A stretch of DNA of 64,000 nt from positions 9,858,001-9,922,000 of the forward strand of contig NC_071329.1 in the NCBI RefSeq assembly GCF_010183535.1, in the 5' to 3' direction. This stretch comes from Caenorhabditis remanei. Lineage: Eukaryota > Nematoda > Chromadorea > Rhabditida > Rhabditidae. Under the pieces are notes generated by a model. That model was not told the DNA's origin and did not search any database. It worked only from the letters and a program-made list of their open reading frames with translations. The position numbers were made by a program, and so were the translations under genes. This document shows, piece by piece, positions 21,279 through 32,600 of the stretch; the stretch's first letter is position 1, and each line of letters begins with the position of its first letter.

Positions 21279-22628
21279 ATGGGAGATGGTTTGTTAAATG
21301 TTGAAAGTACTCAAAAAATAATTGGTTTTTTACAGAACCTCGTGAGCCGGAAGCTAAGGAGGGTAAATCGGATGAAGTATTTGAAGTAGAGAAGATTCTT
21401 GATCATAGAGTCACCAATAACCAGTTGCAATTGAAAGTAAGAGCAGTTATCAAGATATTGTCAAGTTATTGCAATTGCAGGTCCGCTGGTTGGGATATGG
21501 CCCTGACGATGACACATTCGAGCCCGAAGATGATATCAAAGAGTGTGCTAGCGAAGTAGTCGAAGAATACTATAGAAAGATGAAAGTCAATGACAAGACC
21601 GAGTTAATTGAGCGTCTCCAAAAAGAAATTAAACGCACTAAAAAACAAACGGCGAAGAAGCGTGAAAGATCTCCTAGTCCCGACGTTGATGATGATGGGT
21701 CCGAAAGTGACGCAAGCTACTCGAGTGCTAAGAAAAACAAGAAGTCAGTTATGAACGTATGAGTAAGAAAATTGAGAATTCGTTATTCTAAAAATGTTCA
21801 GTGAATTACGCTCTTACAAAATCTTTGATATGTATAATAGGCTATCATTGCTTTTGAATAGATGATGCAAGTTGCTTTCAGAGCGTCCAGAAACGCTACT
21901 CCGTCATCAACATCGAAAGCAGCGAAAGTTCCAACTAAAGCTGCTCTCAAATCTTATGACAGCCACGGACATGTTCCACCGAACAAAGCAAAGCAAGCGG
22001 CGACTCGTATTCGCACTTCTATGTTTGGTGATTCGTCGGATGAAGAGGATGCTTCACCAGTAAGAAGCGCTGTCGATGAATTACAGAGCAAGGTGAAACC
22101 TAAAGAAACTAAGGACGTCTTCCAATCGCCAATACAGAGACCAGCCGAAACTCCTAAACCGAAAACTGAATATGGCTCAAATGTTACTTCGAAACAGAGT
22201 TCAAGCCCGCAACCGTGCTCTTCTTCGGCGGTTTCATCTAGTTACAAGGTATTGTATATCACTGTTTGTCTCATTTTTTTTTCTATTCAGCCTTCGTCCG
22301 GGAACTTGGAGACGAATGGCCGTCATAGATCACTTGAGCTTCCTCATAAGAAAAAAGACGGTGAGTTTCGGTTGTGCTGCATTTAGATAACAGTCATATA
22401 TAGAGCCACTTTGGAGTGTCACTGGAATCGTTCGTCATAAAAACGAGAGTAATGTTGTCGATAAGCTGATTCTGATGACAAACAGAGACACTGGAGATCG
22501 CAAAGTTCTGAACCCCGACGGTATGTTCTTAATACTGAAATAGCCGTTTAAAATGAAGTTTTTCAGAAGCATTCAATCTCGACTCATGGGCCCTCACCAA
22601 GTATCTTCTTGACCGCTGCGAGTTTTAA
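21279..22628 (+). CDS. cec-3: CEC-3, chromodomain protein
   Basis: Seven exons (21279-21288, 21336-21436, 21481-21743, 21882-22248, 22291-22360, 22404-22520, 22567-22628) give 329 aa. The chromodomain occupies residues about 17-70: VFEVEKILDHRV, then VRWLGYGPDDDTFEPEDDI, with the aromatic-cage positions Phe (in VFEVE), Trp and the usual Phe-Glu-Pro. Then come a Lys-rich linker and a Ser/Pro-rich middle. A C-terminal folded segment follows (EPLWSVTGIVRH, then FNLDSWALTKYLLDRCEF) and recalls a chromo-shadow-like or tail module. C. elegans CEC-3 binds H3K9-methylated chromatin. Exon 1 is only 10 nt long; its donor and the frame both fit. It is presumably first of the plus-strand cluster. Confidence 0.9.
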
Positions 22629-22978
22629 ACTGTTCTCAATATCTTTCCAACTGTTTATCTGCTCTTCGATTTTTATCTTCTTTCCCAGTATCAAGGCACA
22701 CCAGATGCCGAAATCTTTCCGTTTATACACCCTTTCCATTATCAAACGTTTCCCCGTTTTTAAAAGCGAATCAGTTTTCGCTAAATCGAAGCATAACACC
22801 TGTCAACATTCCAACAGCTCTTTTGTATGTTTCACAACGAATCTCTTTCTTTATGTTGTTCTATTTTATCAATGAAGTTTATATGGGATGACATTAATGA
22901 TCTATCCTAAATGGTCGTCTACCGTTACTTATATTTTGCTTCTTATTAATCAGGATAATAACTTCGTCATTTTCAGAT
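22629..22978 (+). promoter_or_regulatory. cec-3 3'UTR and intercistronic region with trans-splice acceptor
   Basis: 350 bp ending with TTTTCAG at 22970-22976, two bases before the ATG of the TRIAP1-like gene. The following gaps in the same cluster are 271 and 165 bp and also end in TTCAG directly before an ATG. This supports a four-gene operon headed by cec-3. Antisense open frames across this region (for example 22584-22799) lack support. Confidence 0.5.
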
Positions 22979-23381
22979 ATGCAGAAAATGAGTGATAGAC
23001 ACATGTCGAGTATTTTTCCAGAATGCGATCAGTTGAAACAGGTAAACAATGACTTAGGTTGAACACGGAATTATATGTTTTTTTTCAGATTTACGACAAA
23101 TGCTTCACCGAATTTTTCCAAAAATTCATTACACCTAATTACAGACACCAATATGCGGTAAACCCATGTGAGCGATTTCACGAAGTTTACAAACGATGTG
23201 TTGATGAGGTTTGCTCTGTTTTTTTCAAACTAAGTTGAGTAGTAACTTATTGTAGAGACTGGCAACTCAGAGACCATTCGAAATAGATTTGGATGAAATT
23301 CGGAAAGAATATTTGAATACCGATGATGATAAGTTGAAAGACCGACAAAATCGCCAGTCAACGGACTCTGAACATAAATAA
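22979..23381 (+). CDS. mdmh-35: TRIAP1/Mdm35-like twin CX9C protein (probable MDMH-35)
   Basis: Three exons (22979-23041, 23089-23208, 23256-23381) give 102 aa. The core is CDQLKQIYDKCFTEFF, about 20 residues, then CERFHEVYKRCVDE: two C-x9-C pairs, the disulphide-bonded coiled-coil-helix hairpin of the mitochondrial intermembrane space. The pattern matches human TRIAP1 (p53CSV) and yeast Mdm35, which partner PRELI/Ups proteins to carry phosphatidic acid between mitochondrial membranes. The tail after the second pair is longer and charged. Its ATG lies two bases after an acceptor, as expected for a downstream operon gene. The symbol follows the C. elegans orthologue (T09A5.7) from memory. Confidence 0.85.
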
Positions 23382-23652
23382 TACTCGTTCCCGCTGTTCT
23401 CGTTTCCTTCTGATCTTCCTCACTTCCAAATTCTCTTGTACGTAACCTAGCTTGTAAATTATTTCAGTTCTGTTACTAGGTTGTTTTTATCTTTTGTTGT
23501 TTTACGGTAAGCATGACACTGGAAAAATTATAAACACAAATTTGAAGCATTGCTTGATTGAATTTGATAATAGCTTTTGGTTATGATCCAATAGTTTCCT
23601 TTTCAACTTTTGTTTTCATAATTTAGACAAAGTGAGTAACGAATCACTTCAG
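23382..23652 (+). promoter_or_regulatory. intercistronic region before mdt-10
   Basis: 271 bp, T-rich. It ends CACTTCAG directly before ATG at 23653, a trans-splice acceptor-like sequence. No other feature seen. Confidence 0.4.
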
Positions 23653-24319
23653 ATGGATCCAAGCAGTCCATTGTTTCAAAACTCGATGCAGCAACAACAA
23701 AATCAACAAAGAATTATGGAATTGAACGAAAGAAACGAAAGAGATGTAATTTCAAAAGAAAATAATGCATATTCTTAACAGTTTTTTTCAGAAGACTGCG
23801 AGACAGAAGGAAAAGGAACGAGAAGAAGAGAGAAGAAAATTGGAGGATGAAAAAATACTGCAGCTCGAAAAAAAGTTGGAGGAGTTCCAGGAAAATGCAA
23901 GATTTATAGGAGATCTTGCTTCGAATTTCCAAGCAAAGAACCAGGACGCTTTGAACGGACGAATATACTCACTTGTCCGAGGATTACAAGTAGGTTGATG
24001 AAGTTTCGCAAATAACAACTATTCTGTTATACAGGATTTGGATCGGATGAAAGGGAGTTTTAGTGATAAACAAGTTCCGATGGATCTTTTACCATATCTT
24101 GACGAAGGCAAGAATCCTTTGTTGTATTCGAAACATTGCATGGAAAAGACTTTGGAAAAAAATAAAGCGGTAGGGAAAACGGTATTGTTTCAAAGATATT
24201 TATTTTTTCAGGTTAACGGTAAAATCGAAATTTACAAGAAGTTCCGAGCACATCTCATGAAAGAGTTCAGCGAAGAAATGCCTGATTTGGTCATGGAGTA
24301 CAGAAACGAAAGAGGATAA
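23653..24319 (+). CDS. mdt-10: Mediator complex subunit 10 (MED10), MDT-10
   Basis: Exons 23653-23745, 23792-23989, 24035-24169 and 24212-24319 give 177 aa. After a Gln/Glu/Lys-rich coiled-coil N-terminus, the MED10 domain is clear: LEEFQENARFIGDLASNFQ, LNGRIYSLVRGLQDLDRMKG, VPMDLLPYLDEGKNPLLYSK and KKFRAHLMKEFSEEMPDLVM. MED10 is part of the Mediator middle module linking activators to RNA polymerase II. Its Q-rich N-terminal extension is longer than in vertebrates. It lies third in the presumed operon and ends 165 bp before the next ATG. Confidence 0.94.
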
Positions 24320-24484
24320 CTTCTCCAAAACTTTTATTTTGTCGGGTTATTTTGAAAAATTAAATATATGAATGTATTTATCTTGTTCATTTCATGTAAC
24401 TGTAAAGTTTACTTGAGCTATTTGGTCAAATTAGCCATATATTTACCTCGTTTTTCTTTTAGTATTTGCAACCGACTTTTTCAG

Positions 24485-25096
24485 ATGTCGATTGGGGCGA
24501 ATGCGGTGATGAGTGTGCAGAATGGCTTCACTGCCAAACTCATCCGATTCGTGCCTCACTTCGTCGCCCTCCGACTCAGTTGGACCCACAATGATCTGAA
24601 AGCCGAAGGACTGGAAAAGTTTGTTGAAGAGTATCTCCCGGTCATTCGTGAGAACAATCCGCAAGTGAAATACTTTCTTCAGCGGTCATATACGACATGT
24701 GATCCATTTGTTGTCGGAGAGTGGGTTACAGAATTTAGTTATTCCGTCATGAAGATTCATTTACAGATACAACTGGCTGCGTCATCGCAAGAAGCGAGTG
24801 AACTGGAAATCTAAGGAGCAAGTTCTTTCAATGGTTGAAGAAATGTCAATTGGAGGAGACTATCGTGAAGGTCAGTTTTGAGCTTAATTATTTTAATGAA
24901 ACTTGAAGCGTTATTTGCAGGGTACAGACGAGGTGTTAATCGTCGTCTGCCACGTGGCCAGGAGCTTTGGGACACGGAAACAATGGGACATGATGTGTTC
25001 CAAGTGTCGAGCAAATGGAAGGCTGATGTTCTGGAAGAGGACGAACTGCCAATTACTGCGAAGACTCATCCACACTTCACCTACCGAAAATATTAG
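24485..25096 (+). CDS. mrpl-43: mitochondrial large ribosomal subunit protein mL43 (MRPL43)
   Basis: Exons 24485-24720, 24767-24870 and 24921-25096 give 171 aa. The L51/S25/CI-B8 thioredoxin-like domain is seen in FVPHFVALRLSWTHNDLKAE, GLEKFVEEYLPVIRENNPQV and KYFLQRSYTTCDPFVVGEYN, followed by a basic stretch (RHRKKRVNWKSKEQV). It is a structural protein of the mitochondrial 54S-type subunit. The short gap from mdt-10 and the TTTTTCAG abutting its ATG mark it as the last gene of the plus-strand cluster. Antisense frames across it are shadows. Confidence 0.9.
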
Positions 25097-26883
25097 ATTT
25101 CTTTCTGTTTTTAGTGTAAAATTAGTGTCTCCTTGTTGTTTCTTCGTTTCTTTTAATATATTTTTTTTCAAATTTGAGATCATTCAATCCTCGAATACAA
25201 AACTCTATTTGGAAAGCTTTTTTCAAAAACAGAATCACAGCTAAATGTTATTTTTTTTACCTACAGAATCTGGTAAGAGCTTCATTGCACAAAACTAGAG
25301 ACGAAGAGGCTTTGTTTTACGAAAGAACTCATAATTCAAATGGAACGACCGTAGTCTCCCGTTTCTTTTCCCTTCATCTCCCTCCCAGAAAACGAATAAA
25401 TTTTATCTTTTATCGAATGCGCGGTCCGACGAATAATGGACGGGCGGCGGTGTGCCTTTGAACTCACACGATGCCATTTGAATTATTACGAAGAAAAAGA
25501 ACAAAGCTGGTGGAAAAGAAAGTGAAAAGACGTTTTTTTTTAAGTTCGAATGTTCAAAGAAGCATTGCACCTCTCGTTTTTTCCACACACAACATAGTTT
25601 GGGATAATTCATTTACTTTGGAGTTTCATATGTTTTTATTTTGATCTTAATTGAATTATGGATAAAAAAGGAATAATTTCGCAGACAACATACTTGTTCT
25701 TCGGATTTCACAAAAAGTGTTCGCTTCGTTCGTTCAAATTTTTATTCGTTCGATTCTCTTTGTTTCGCACATTTTCATGCGTCATTGTTCAGAGGACTAC
25801 TGTAGTTGGGAGTGATTTTGAATTGTGAGATCTGTCAAGACTTCTCACGAAACAGAGTTATAGGGATCACAAAATATTATTTGTGAATTCTGAAATCATC
25901 TAATGCGCAAACCTTACTTGGGCCCACAATGTTTTTGATAAGAACCTAGTATTGATAAGAGACCCTTCCCCTTCTCTTCTCGATACATCATTTCTCTCAC
26001 TTCTTTTCCTTCTCTCATTTTATCAATCCCTCAATCACCAACCTCTCTGGAGTCATTTCTACTCGTGTTTAATGTGTTTGAGTGAGCACACAAAAAGACA
26101 CTTTTCACCCTCTATCTCCTGGCCCATCTCTCGTTTTTCAACAGAATTTTATTAGTTTGCGGACATTCACACCTTTCCCAATCTTCCCAAACTTTTAAAG
26201 CATTTTAGTAGAAGAAAGTGGGTTGTGAAAATACAACATGAAAGCACTAGTACCGCCCAGATATTTGAACTTGAACAGAAAAATCACTATGAGGGAGGTG
26301 GGTTCTGAACAAAAATGTTTTCAATCTGCACATTTTTCAAGTCCTAAATGATCAGAATAACTTCTCGGGCATCCGAATTCTACCGTAATCCAACTCACTC
26401 CTTTTTGAATTTTCCCATAATTCTCTAATCTCTAACACCTTCCAACACACAACAAAAAGACTTCTCTGTCTCCTCTTTTTTTCTCAACTACCACCGTCAT
26501 TCAACCCTCCGTGTCCTTCGTTTTACGAGTTTTCCAATGGAAATCCCCTCGCCGTCCAGAAGGTCGTTAAATTTACGACCGTCCCTCTCTCATTCCCCCC
26601 GTCCGCCCCTCATGTCCGTCCTCCCCGGACATTCGATGTTTCCATCCACTTCTGAACTTCCATACTCTCTTATTCTGGCAAGATATATTTGAATCCGGTT
26701 GACATGGAAACGTAAGTTTGAATATCTCATGACTGTTTTCGTCTACCCTGTAGATCGAGCTGTGTGTTTTGAAGTGTTCATACACAAGCTAGACTGCAAG
26801 GTGAACGACAAAATGAGAGAGCTTCTTTCGATTTTTATGTATTAAGCAGATGAGAGATTATTTAGATTCAGGGACTTGACTTA
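25097..26883. other. intergenic, 1.8 kb, no gene seen
   Basis: AT-rich with several C/T-rich stretches (around 25970-26050 and 26450-26640). No frame shows codon bias with splice continuity. It ends at the TTA target duplication of the element starting at 26884. Confidence 0.4.
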
Positions 26884-27093
26884 CAAGGGAACCTTTTAAG
26901 TGGGACCTAATGCCAGCAAAAACGACTTATACAGGTCGAAAGAGCATGTTTGAAAACCTATAAATCAACTTTCAAAAGTTGCTTACGTGACCTATAAGTG
27001 GCTGAAATCTCGACCTGAAAATTGACCAATTTTACCATTGATTTGCTGTATCTCCTACCACGTTTGTAAAGACTACGGCGGCAGTATAAAAAC

Positions 27094-27161
27094 GTGTTCG
27101 AGTGGCGCAGGTGGTTAGAGCCTAGGAGGAGAAAAGTTTTGCCCTGGTTCGACCCCAGCAC
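27094..27161 (+). ncRNA. tRNA-like module with A and B boxes (left TIR)
   Basis: A 68-bp stretch has an A-box-like TGGCGCAGGTGG and a perfect B-box GGTTCGACCCC at tRNA-like spacing, a T-arm (CTGG TTCGACC CCAG) and a run of T about 5 bp downstream that could end pol III transcription. The acceptor stem is weak (GTGTTCG against CAGCAC), so it is a tRNA-derived or SINE-type sequence rather than a working tRNA gene. Transcription is inference. Confidence 0.5.
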
Positions 27162-28094
27162 AATTTTTTCTTTTTTTTGTTGATCTTTCCCACCTTTTTT
27201 TCAATGAGTTTTGGAATCTATCATAAATCATAAATTTCAGCACTTTCATCTGTCAACTGGCAGAAATTTCTCATAATCATCATTTGAAATGGATTCAGAA
27301 GGGAATCACGTTGGTGGTGGTACAAAAAACTTATATATGCTTGTATATACACACGAGGGGGCATCGAATTCTTGGGCTGATTTCCCGTGGATATTATTAT
27401 TCACGCGGAGAACCTCACGTCTTTTTGGCTAATGTCATTTTTCTTTTGTTGAATTATGAACAAATATGAAATTTTTTTCATTTCTTTATTTCTTTAGTAC
27501 TTTTTCGAAAGGGGAATCACCGAATTGATAGCTCTTGGGTAGCTCTTTAGAAGACGAATAAATTTATTAACTTGTTTGAAGAGGAAAATAGAAAGTTACT
27601 CTCTACTGCTCGACACTGTATGTTGTAGCTCTCATCAATTTTATAAGCATCCAAAATTGATACGGTTCATCATATCCGCATAAATGTATCATGAATAAAC
27701 TTATTTAATTTATAGAAGTCTTGAATGTTCCTAATGAGCCTACTCACGAAGAACATTTTTCTATTCACGATTGCAATTGTATCAAGCTTCTAGAAATAGA
27801 AAAGGCAAAATTTCATTCGTGAATAGAATTAAATCGCAAAAAATGGATTAAACGGTACATGCTTTCTTTGTTAGTAGGTCTATAAAGGATACCCACCTGA
27901 AAGCAAAAAATAACCCTGGAAGAACTCTTCGCAATTATAAGGCTTAGCCTCTTTGGGTACATTCTGTTATAGACCCCCGTAAGATTAGGTTATACATCCC
28001 CCTAAACGTTGGAATACACCCCCACAATGCTTGATTTAGTCATGTGGATGAGGGTGCTTATTGGAATGTTGGGACTATATTATGAACATTTTTT

Positions 28095-28520
28095 AAAAAA
28101 GGACACCCTGGAGCTTGCTCTCGCCCCGCCCCTATGCTCAGCGCCCTGGAAGTAGTGATTACCTTAAAAAAGGACACCCTGGAGCTTGCTCTCGCCCCGC
28201 CCCTAAGCTCAGCGCCCTGGAAGTAGTGATTACCTTAAAAAAGGACACCCTGGAGCTTGCTCTCGCCCCGCCCCTATGCTCAGCGCCCTGGAAGTAGTGA
28301 TTACCTTAAAAAAGGACACCCTGGAGCTTGCTCTCGCCCCGCCCCTATGCTCAGCGCCCTGGAAGTAGTGATTACCTTAAAAAAGGACACCCTGGAGCTT
28401 GCTCTCGCCCCGCCCCTATGCTCAGCGCCCTGGAAGTAGTGATTACCTTAAAAAAGGACACCCTGGAGCTTGCTCTCGCCCCGCCCCTATGCTCAGCGCC
28501 CTGGAAGTAGTGATTAACTT
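28095..28520. repeat. 71-bp tandem repeat, six copies
   Basis: Six head-to-tail copies of a 71-bp unit that begins AAAAAAGGACACCCTGGAGC and ends GTGATTACCTT. The copies are nearly identical; the second has AAGCTC where the others have ATGCTC, and the last ends TTAACTT. 6 x 71 = 426 bp fits the span exactly. 71 is not a multiple of three, so the short open frames here cycle through frames and are not genes. Confidence 0.95.
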
Positions 28521-28697
28521 GATATTCCGAGTTCGCAACAGGCAAGTATCTATTTCTTAATTCGACAATAGAAAAATCAAAACAAGAGCAACTCTCGTTT
28601 TCATCGCGTGAAATACACAAAAATGCGCTATTCAAGTTTGAGTGTTAAAAACAAAATTGACGTGAAGTTATTTTGAGCAAAAATATTCTTTCTAAAT

Positions 28698-28769
28698 GTG
28701 GCCGCTTGGAGAAGTGGTTAACGTGGATGGATTTGAATCGAAAGGTTCTTGGATCGATTCCCACCGAGT
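28698..28769 (+). ncRNA. tRNA-Ser-like pseudogene/SINE module inside the element
   Basis: GTGGCCGCTTGGAGAAGTGG, then TTAACG, resembles the D-arm region of tRNA-Ser/Leu (A box). GGATTTGAATC resembles an anticodon arm with TGA, and GGATCGATTCC is a B box with one change from GGTTCGANTCC. The stems do not pair well enough for a functional tRNA. Confidence 0.4.
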
Positions 28770-28942
28770 GCAAATGTGTTTTGTATTCGAGGTGGGAGTC
28801 ATCCAGTCCACCGCTATGCCCCCTAAAAATGCCCCTTAAAAATGCCCCCTCGTGTGGGGATACAGGCGCGTAAAACTTATACGATAGATTCCAAAAAATG
28901 ACAGAAAAAAGTGGGAAAAATCAACAAAAAAAAGAAAAAATG

Positions 28943-29010
28943 GTGCTGGGGTCGAACCAGGGCAAAACTTTTCTCCTCCTAGGCTCTAACCACCTGCGCC
29001 ACTCGAACAC
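28943..29010 (-). ncRNA. tRNA-like module with A and B boxes (right TIR)
   Basis: Reverse-complement copy of the module at 27094-27161, identical over its 68 bp as far as I can read, including the A and B boxes. On the minus strand it is also followed by a T-run. The two copies point toward each other across the element interior. Confidence 0.5.
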
Positions 29011-29220
29011 GTTTTTATACTGCCGCCGTAGTCTTTACAAACGTGGTTGGAGATACAGCAAATCAATGGTAAAATTGGTCAATTTTCAGGTCGAGATTTC
29101 AGCCACTTATAGGTCACGTAAGCAACTTTTGAAAGTTGATTTATAGGTTTTCAAACATGCTCTTTTCACCAGTATAGGTCGTTTTTGCTGGCATTAGGTC
29201 CCACTTAAAAGGTTCCCTTG

Positions 29221-29697
29221 TTAGATTTATAGGATGATGATGAGAAGGCAGGATTACAATGAAAAAGAGAGCTCATGACTGTCAACTTCTGGGATAATCG
29301 AAAGTAAAACGATTCGTGTATACATCATTCTTCGAGATACAATTGATGGTTCTTAAATCACAAAAATCAATCTGGTGCAATTGGAGATCGATGTTCCGCA
29401 GAAGAAAACTCTCTTCTCGTCAGGTCGTGCGTTCGGTTACAGTTTTTCAATAACGAAGATTCAAATTTGCTTTTCGTTCGTCCATCGATAGAAATAAATC
29501 TTAAATTGTTCGAATAAGTATCGTATAGTTTCAATAAAGTGCCAACAACGAATGCCCTCTGTTCTCTCGAGAGGAGTGAATGAGCATTGTTTGCTCTTCT
29601 GGCTCGGCGAGCCCACTTGACAGTTCGGTTCGACATCTTGTCCCTCTCCTCCAATCACCTAATCGCTTATTCCTGAAATTTGACTTTTTCACGCGAA
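29221..29697. promoter_or_regulatory. upstream region of acr-7
   Basis: 477 bp between the mobile element and the acr-7 ATG, so the element has inserted less than 0.5 kb upstream of the receptor start. It is AT-rich and no specific site is recognised. Antisense frames here have no splice support. Confidence 0.35.
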
Positions 29698-32600
29698 ATG
29701 GTATCGCTCATCAACATAATCATCTCTGCTTTTGTATTATTTGTTGTATTTTTGAATTTAGACACTGTGGAAGGAAGTAAAAGAGAAGCACAGTTATATA
29801 GGTAACTGAAAGTTTAGACATTCCCTTTGAGAATTCTGAGATTTCAGAGACTTGCTTGCAAACTACAGTTATCTTGTGAGACCTGTTAGAAATCCAAAGA
29901 AGGCGTTGACAGTGACGATGAAAGTTTTCATTCAACAAGTGCTGACTGTGGATGCAAAACATCAAATGATTGAAGTGAACGCATGGCTCAAATATGTTAG
30001 ATTTTTATATTTTTTCCAGATGATGAAGAGAAAAGATTACAGGTTTGGACAGATTTCCGTCTTCGTTGGCATCCTCCAGATTATGAAAACATAACTTCTG
30101 TACGGTTTTATGGAGAAGACCAAATCTGGCAACCTGATATTCTACTGTATAATCGTTACATTGAAGAGTTGAGTCGTTTTGTTCTGATGTTGAATAATTG
30201 TGAGTCTTTGTTACAGTGAACAAGAAAGTTTTGACATTACCTACAAGACAAATGCGTTGGTTTATAACGATGGAGTCATTAATTGGATTCCGCCTGGAAT
30301 ATTCAAAGTGCGTTATAAAACAGAAGTTTAATCGAAAATTCGTTAATGTTTCAGTTGAGTTGCAAAATGGATATAACCTTATTTCCTTTCGATGAACAAA
30401 TATGTTTCATGAAGTTTGGAAGTTGGACTTATCATGGTTTCGCACTAGATTTGAGACTGGATACTGTCAAAGGACAAGGTTCTAAAATATAAAAAAAGAG
30501 CATCATCTCCAAATCTTCAAGTATTTCAGAGCCATCAGCTGATTTATCAACTTATATCACAAATGGCGAATGGCACTTACTGGCTGCACCGGCTAGAAGA
30601 GAAGAAAAGTTTTACAAGTGTTGTCGGGAACCATATCCAACTGTGAAGTAAGTCTCAGTTTGCATCTGCTCGTTGAACAAAATATTTGTTAGATTCTATC
30701 TCCATCTTCGCCGTCGAACATTCTACTACGTGTTCAACGTAATTTTGCCAACACTTCTAGTCTCATTCATGTCTCTTCTCGCTTTCTGTCTTCCAGCAAC
30801 AGACTTGAGTGAGAAAATCGGACTGCGTGAGTTTCTTTCTATTCCGACTGACTGAAATGCTTCTTATTTCAGAAACAACCATTCTTCTCTCTGTTTGTTT
30901 CTTCCTTACTATTTTGTCAGAAATGACACCGACAACGTCTGAAGCTGTTCCTCTACTTGGTGTTTTCTTCTCAGCATTAACATTCATTGTGGCAATATCC
31001 ACGACTTTTACTATTCTAGTATTAAATATCAGATATCGACAAATCACGAATCATTATCTGACACCCTTCGTTAGTTCAGTCAATCTTTTGTTTAATTACG
31101 ATCACGTTTTCAGTTTCGTTCAATATTTCTGGAATGGTTGCCTTGGTGCATGATGATGAAACGTCCGGACCACAAATTTCGTCGAGGATCATCCTATCGG
31201 GATAGCACTGCTGATCAATGTGTCCAGGTACCTAAAAACACTCGTGATCTGAAACAAAAATTCAATTTCAGTGTGCAAAAAACGCAGAACTGAAAAGTAT
31301 TCTTCGTGGAACGGATAATCAAAAACAAGTTGATAATGATACATTGTATCCTTTTCCCGCAGAAACACTCTCTTTAAAACGAAAAGTTGGTGATGTGAGT
31401 TCAATTTTATTATGCATTATAATGGCTATTCGGATAAAACACAGTTTGTTTCAAAACCCGTTATAGGCTCAAAAATTGAAAGAAATTAGGACCTATAAAG
31501 TACAAATGGAGAGTAATTGAGTGCTGAATGATGGAAGAATGTAATCGATGTCCTACTGTAGATTGCAACGTGACTACGGTTTTTCAGTTTTTCATTGTCA
31601 TTGTATACTTCGATTCGGAACGGTCGAGCCACGATTTCCGTGATTTTTGGAATCATTTGGGAGCACTGAAAATACAATATTGGAAACAAGAAATTAAATA
31701 TTTTACTACCTTCTCATAACTCCTTTTAGTGGATGTCACATAAAATAGAAATCTTCGGAAAACCTTTTGTTCAGATGAGCTTAATGATGAAAGTGGAGGA
31801 TTATGCCTTGTAATCTGAAGTTTTAAAATAAAACTTTGAAATCGGGAGAGGTAAATTACCGGAGCTTGCCAATCGTCCATTCTGTACGAAGCTAAAAGTT
31901 GTTTATGTCGTTCACTGCATTCAACTTTCTGAAATTACAGACACTGATCAATTAGACAACTTCTATCTCATACCTTCTGATAAACTAACAGAAGAACTGC
32001 AATCTGTTCAACTTCCTTTATAATGTTCTCTAAAAGTGGGCATCTTTTATCTTCTTTCATCGTCATCATCCATATTTTATCAGTGTAAACCATGTAGTCA
32101 TTCCATCTTTCTTCAATCAAAAGAGTATTCATTATACCATACAAAACGATGAGACGCTCCATGAAATCTGGTTGACAATCAGGAGTAACTGCTTCTAATT
32201 GTTGTTCTCCTCTCACAAATACATCCCTCGCTTCCACATATTTATCCATACTCATCAAAGCAATTCCAGCTTCTCTGGATACAGTATGCACTACAGTAGG
32301 ATCCATGTATCTGACTGCAATGTCGATTGCTTTGTTGTATAAACGAGAAACGTCTCCGCCCAGATATTGTTCGACTGAAAATTTCAAGTTCACGATAATG
32401 AAAAAAAAAAGAAATCTTACATGGAAGTAGGGAATCTCTTTTCCATATTTTAACCAGAGCCTGTGCAGCTGATTGATAATAGAACATCAGTTTTCCATAT
32501 TCAGGTCTTCTCGTTTTATCTGTACTTCTATTTTCAACAAGTGTTGCCAGTTTCTCATAAGTCATCCAGATGTGAGTGTAATCATTCTCTTCTCTGAAAA

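Larger units (their letters stand above)
26884..29220. mobile_element. 2.3-kb long-TIR composite element with TTA target duplication
   Basis: Near-identical inverted repeats of about 338 bp bound the element (26884-27222 and 28883-29220), both beginning CAAGGGAACCTTTTAAGTGG from their outer ends. TTA lies immediately outside each end (26881-26883 and 29221-29223), the TWA-type duplication of PIF/Harbinger transposons. Each TIR carries a tRNA-like pol III module. The interior holds a six-copy 71-bp tandem array and a tRNA-Ser-like module. A further inverted match, CACGAGGGGGCAT, lies at about 27352 and 28845-28857. No transposase is present, so it would be non-autonomous. Only about a dozen differences separate the two TIRs, so insertion looks recent or the arms have been gene-converted. 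Confidence 0.8.

Noticed and set aside
27094..27161. A functional tRNA gene
   Set aside because: A and B boxes are good, but the acceptor and anticodon stems do not close properly, and a copy occurs in the opposite arm of the element; kept only as a tRNA-like module.
28115..28510. Three nearly identical 60-codon frames
   Set aside because: They come from the 71-bp tandem array; 71 is not a multiple of three, and the frames simply restart in successive units.
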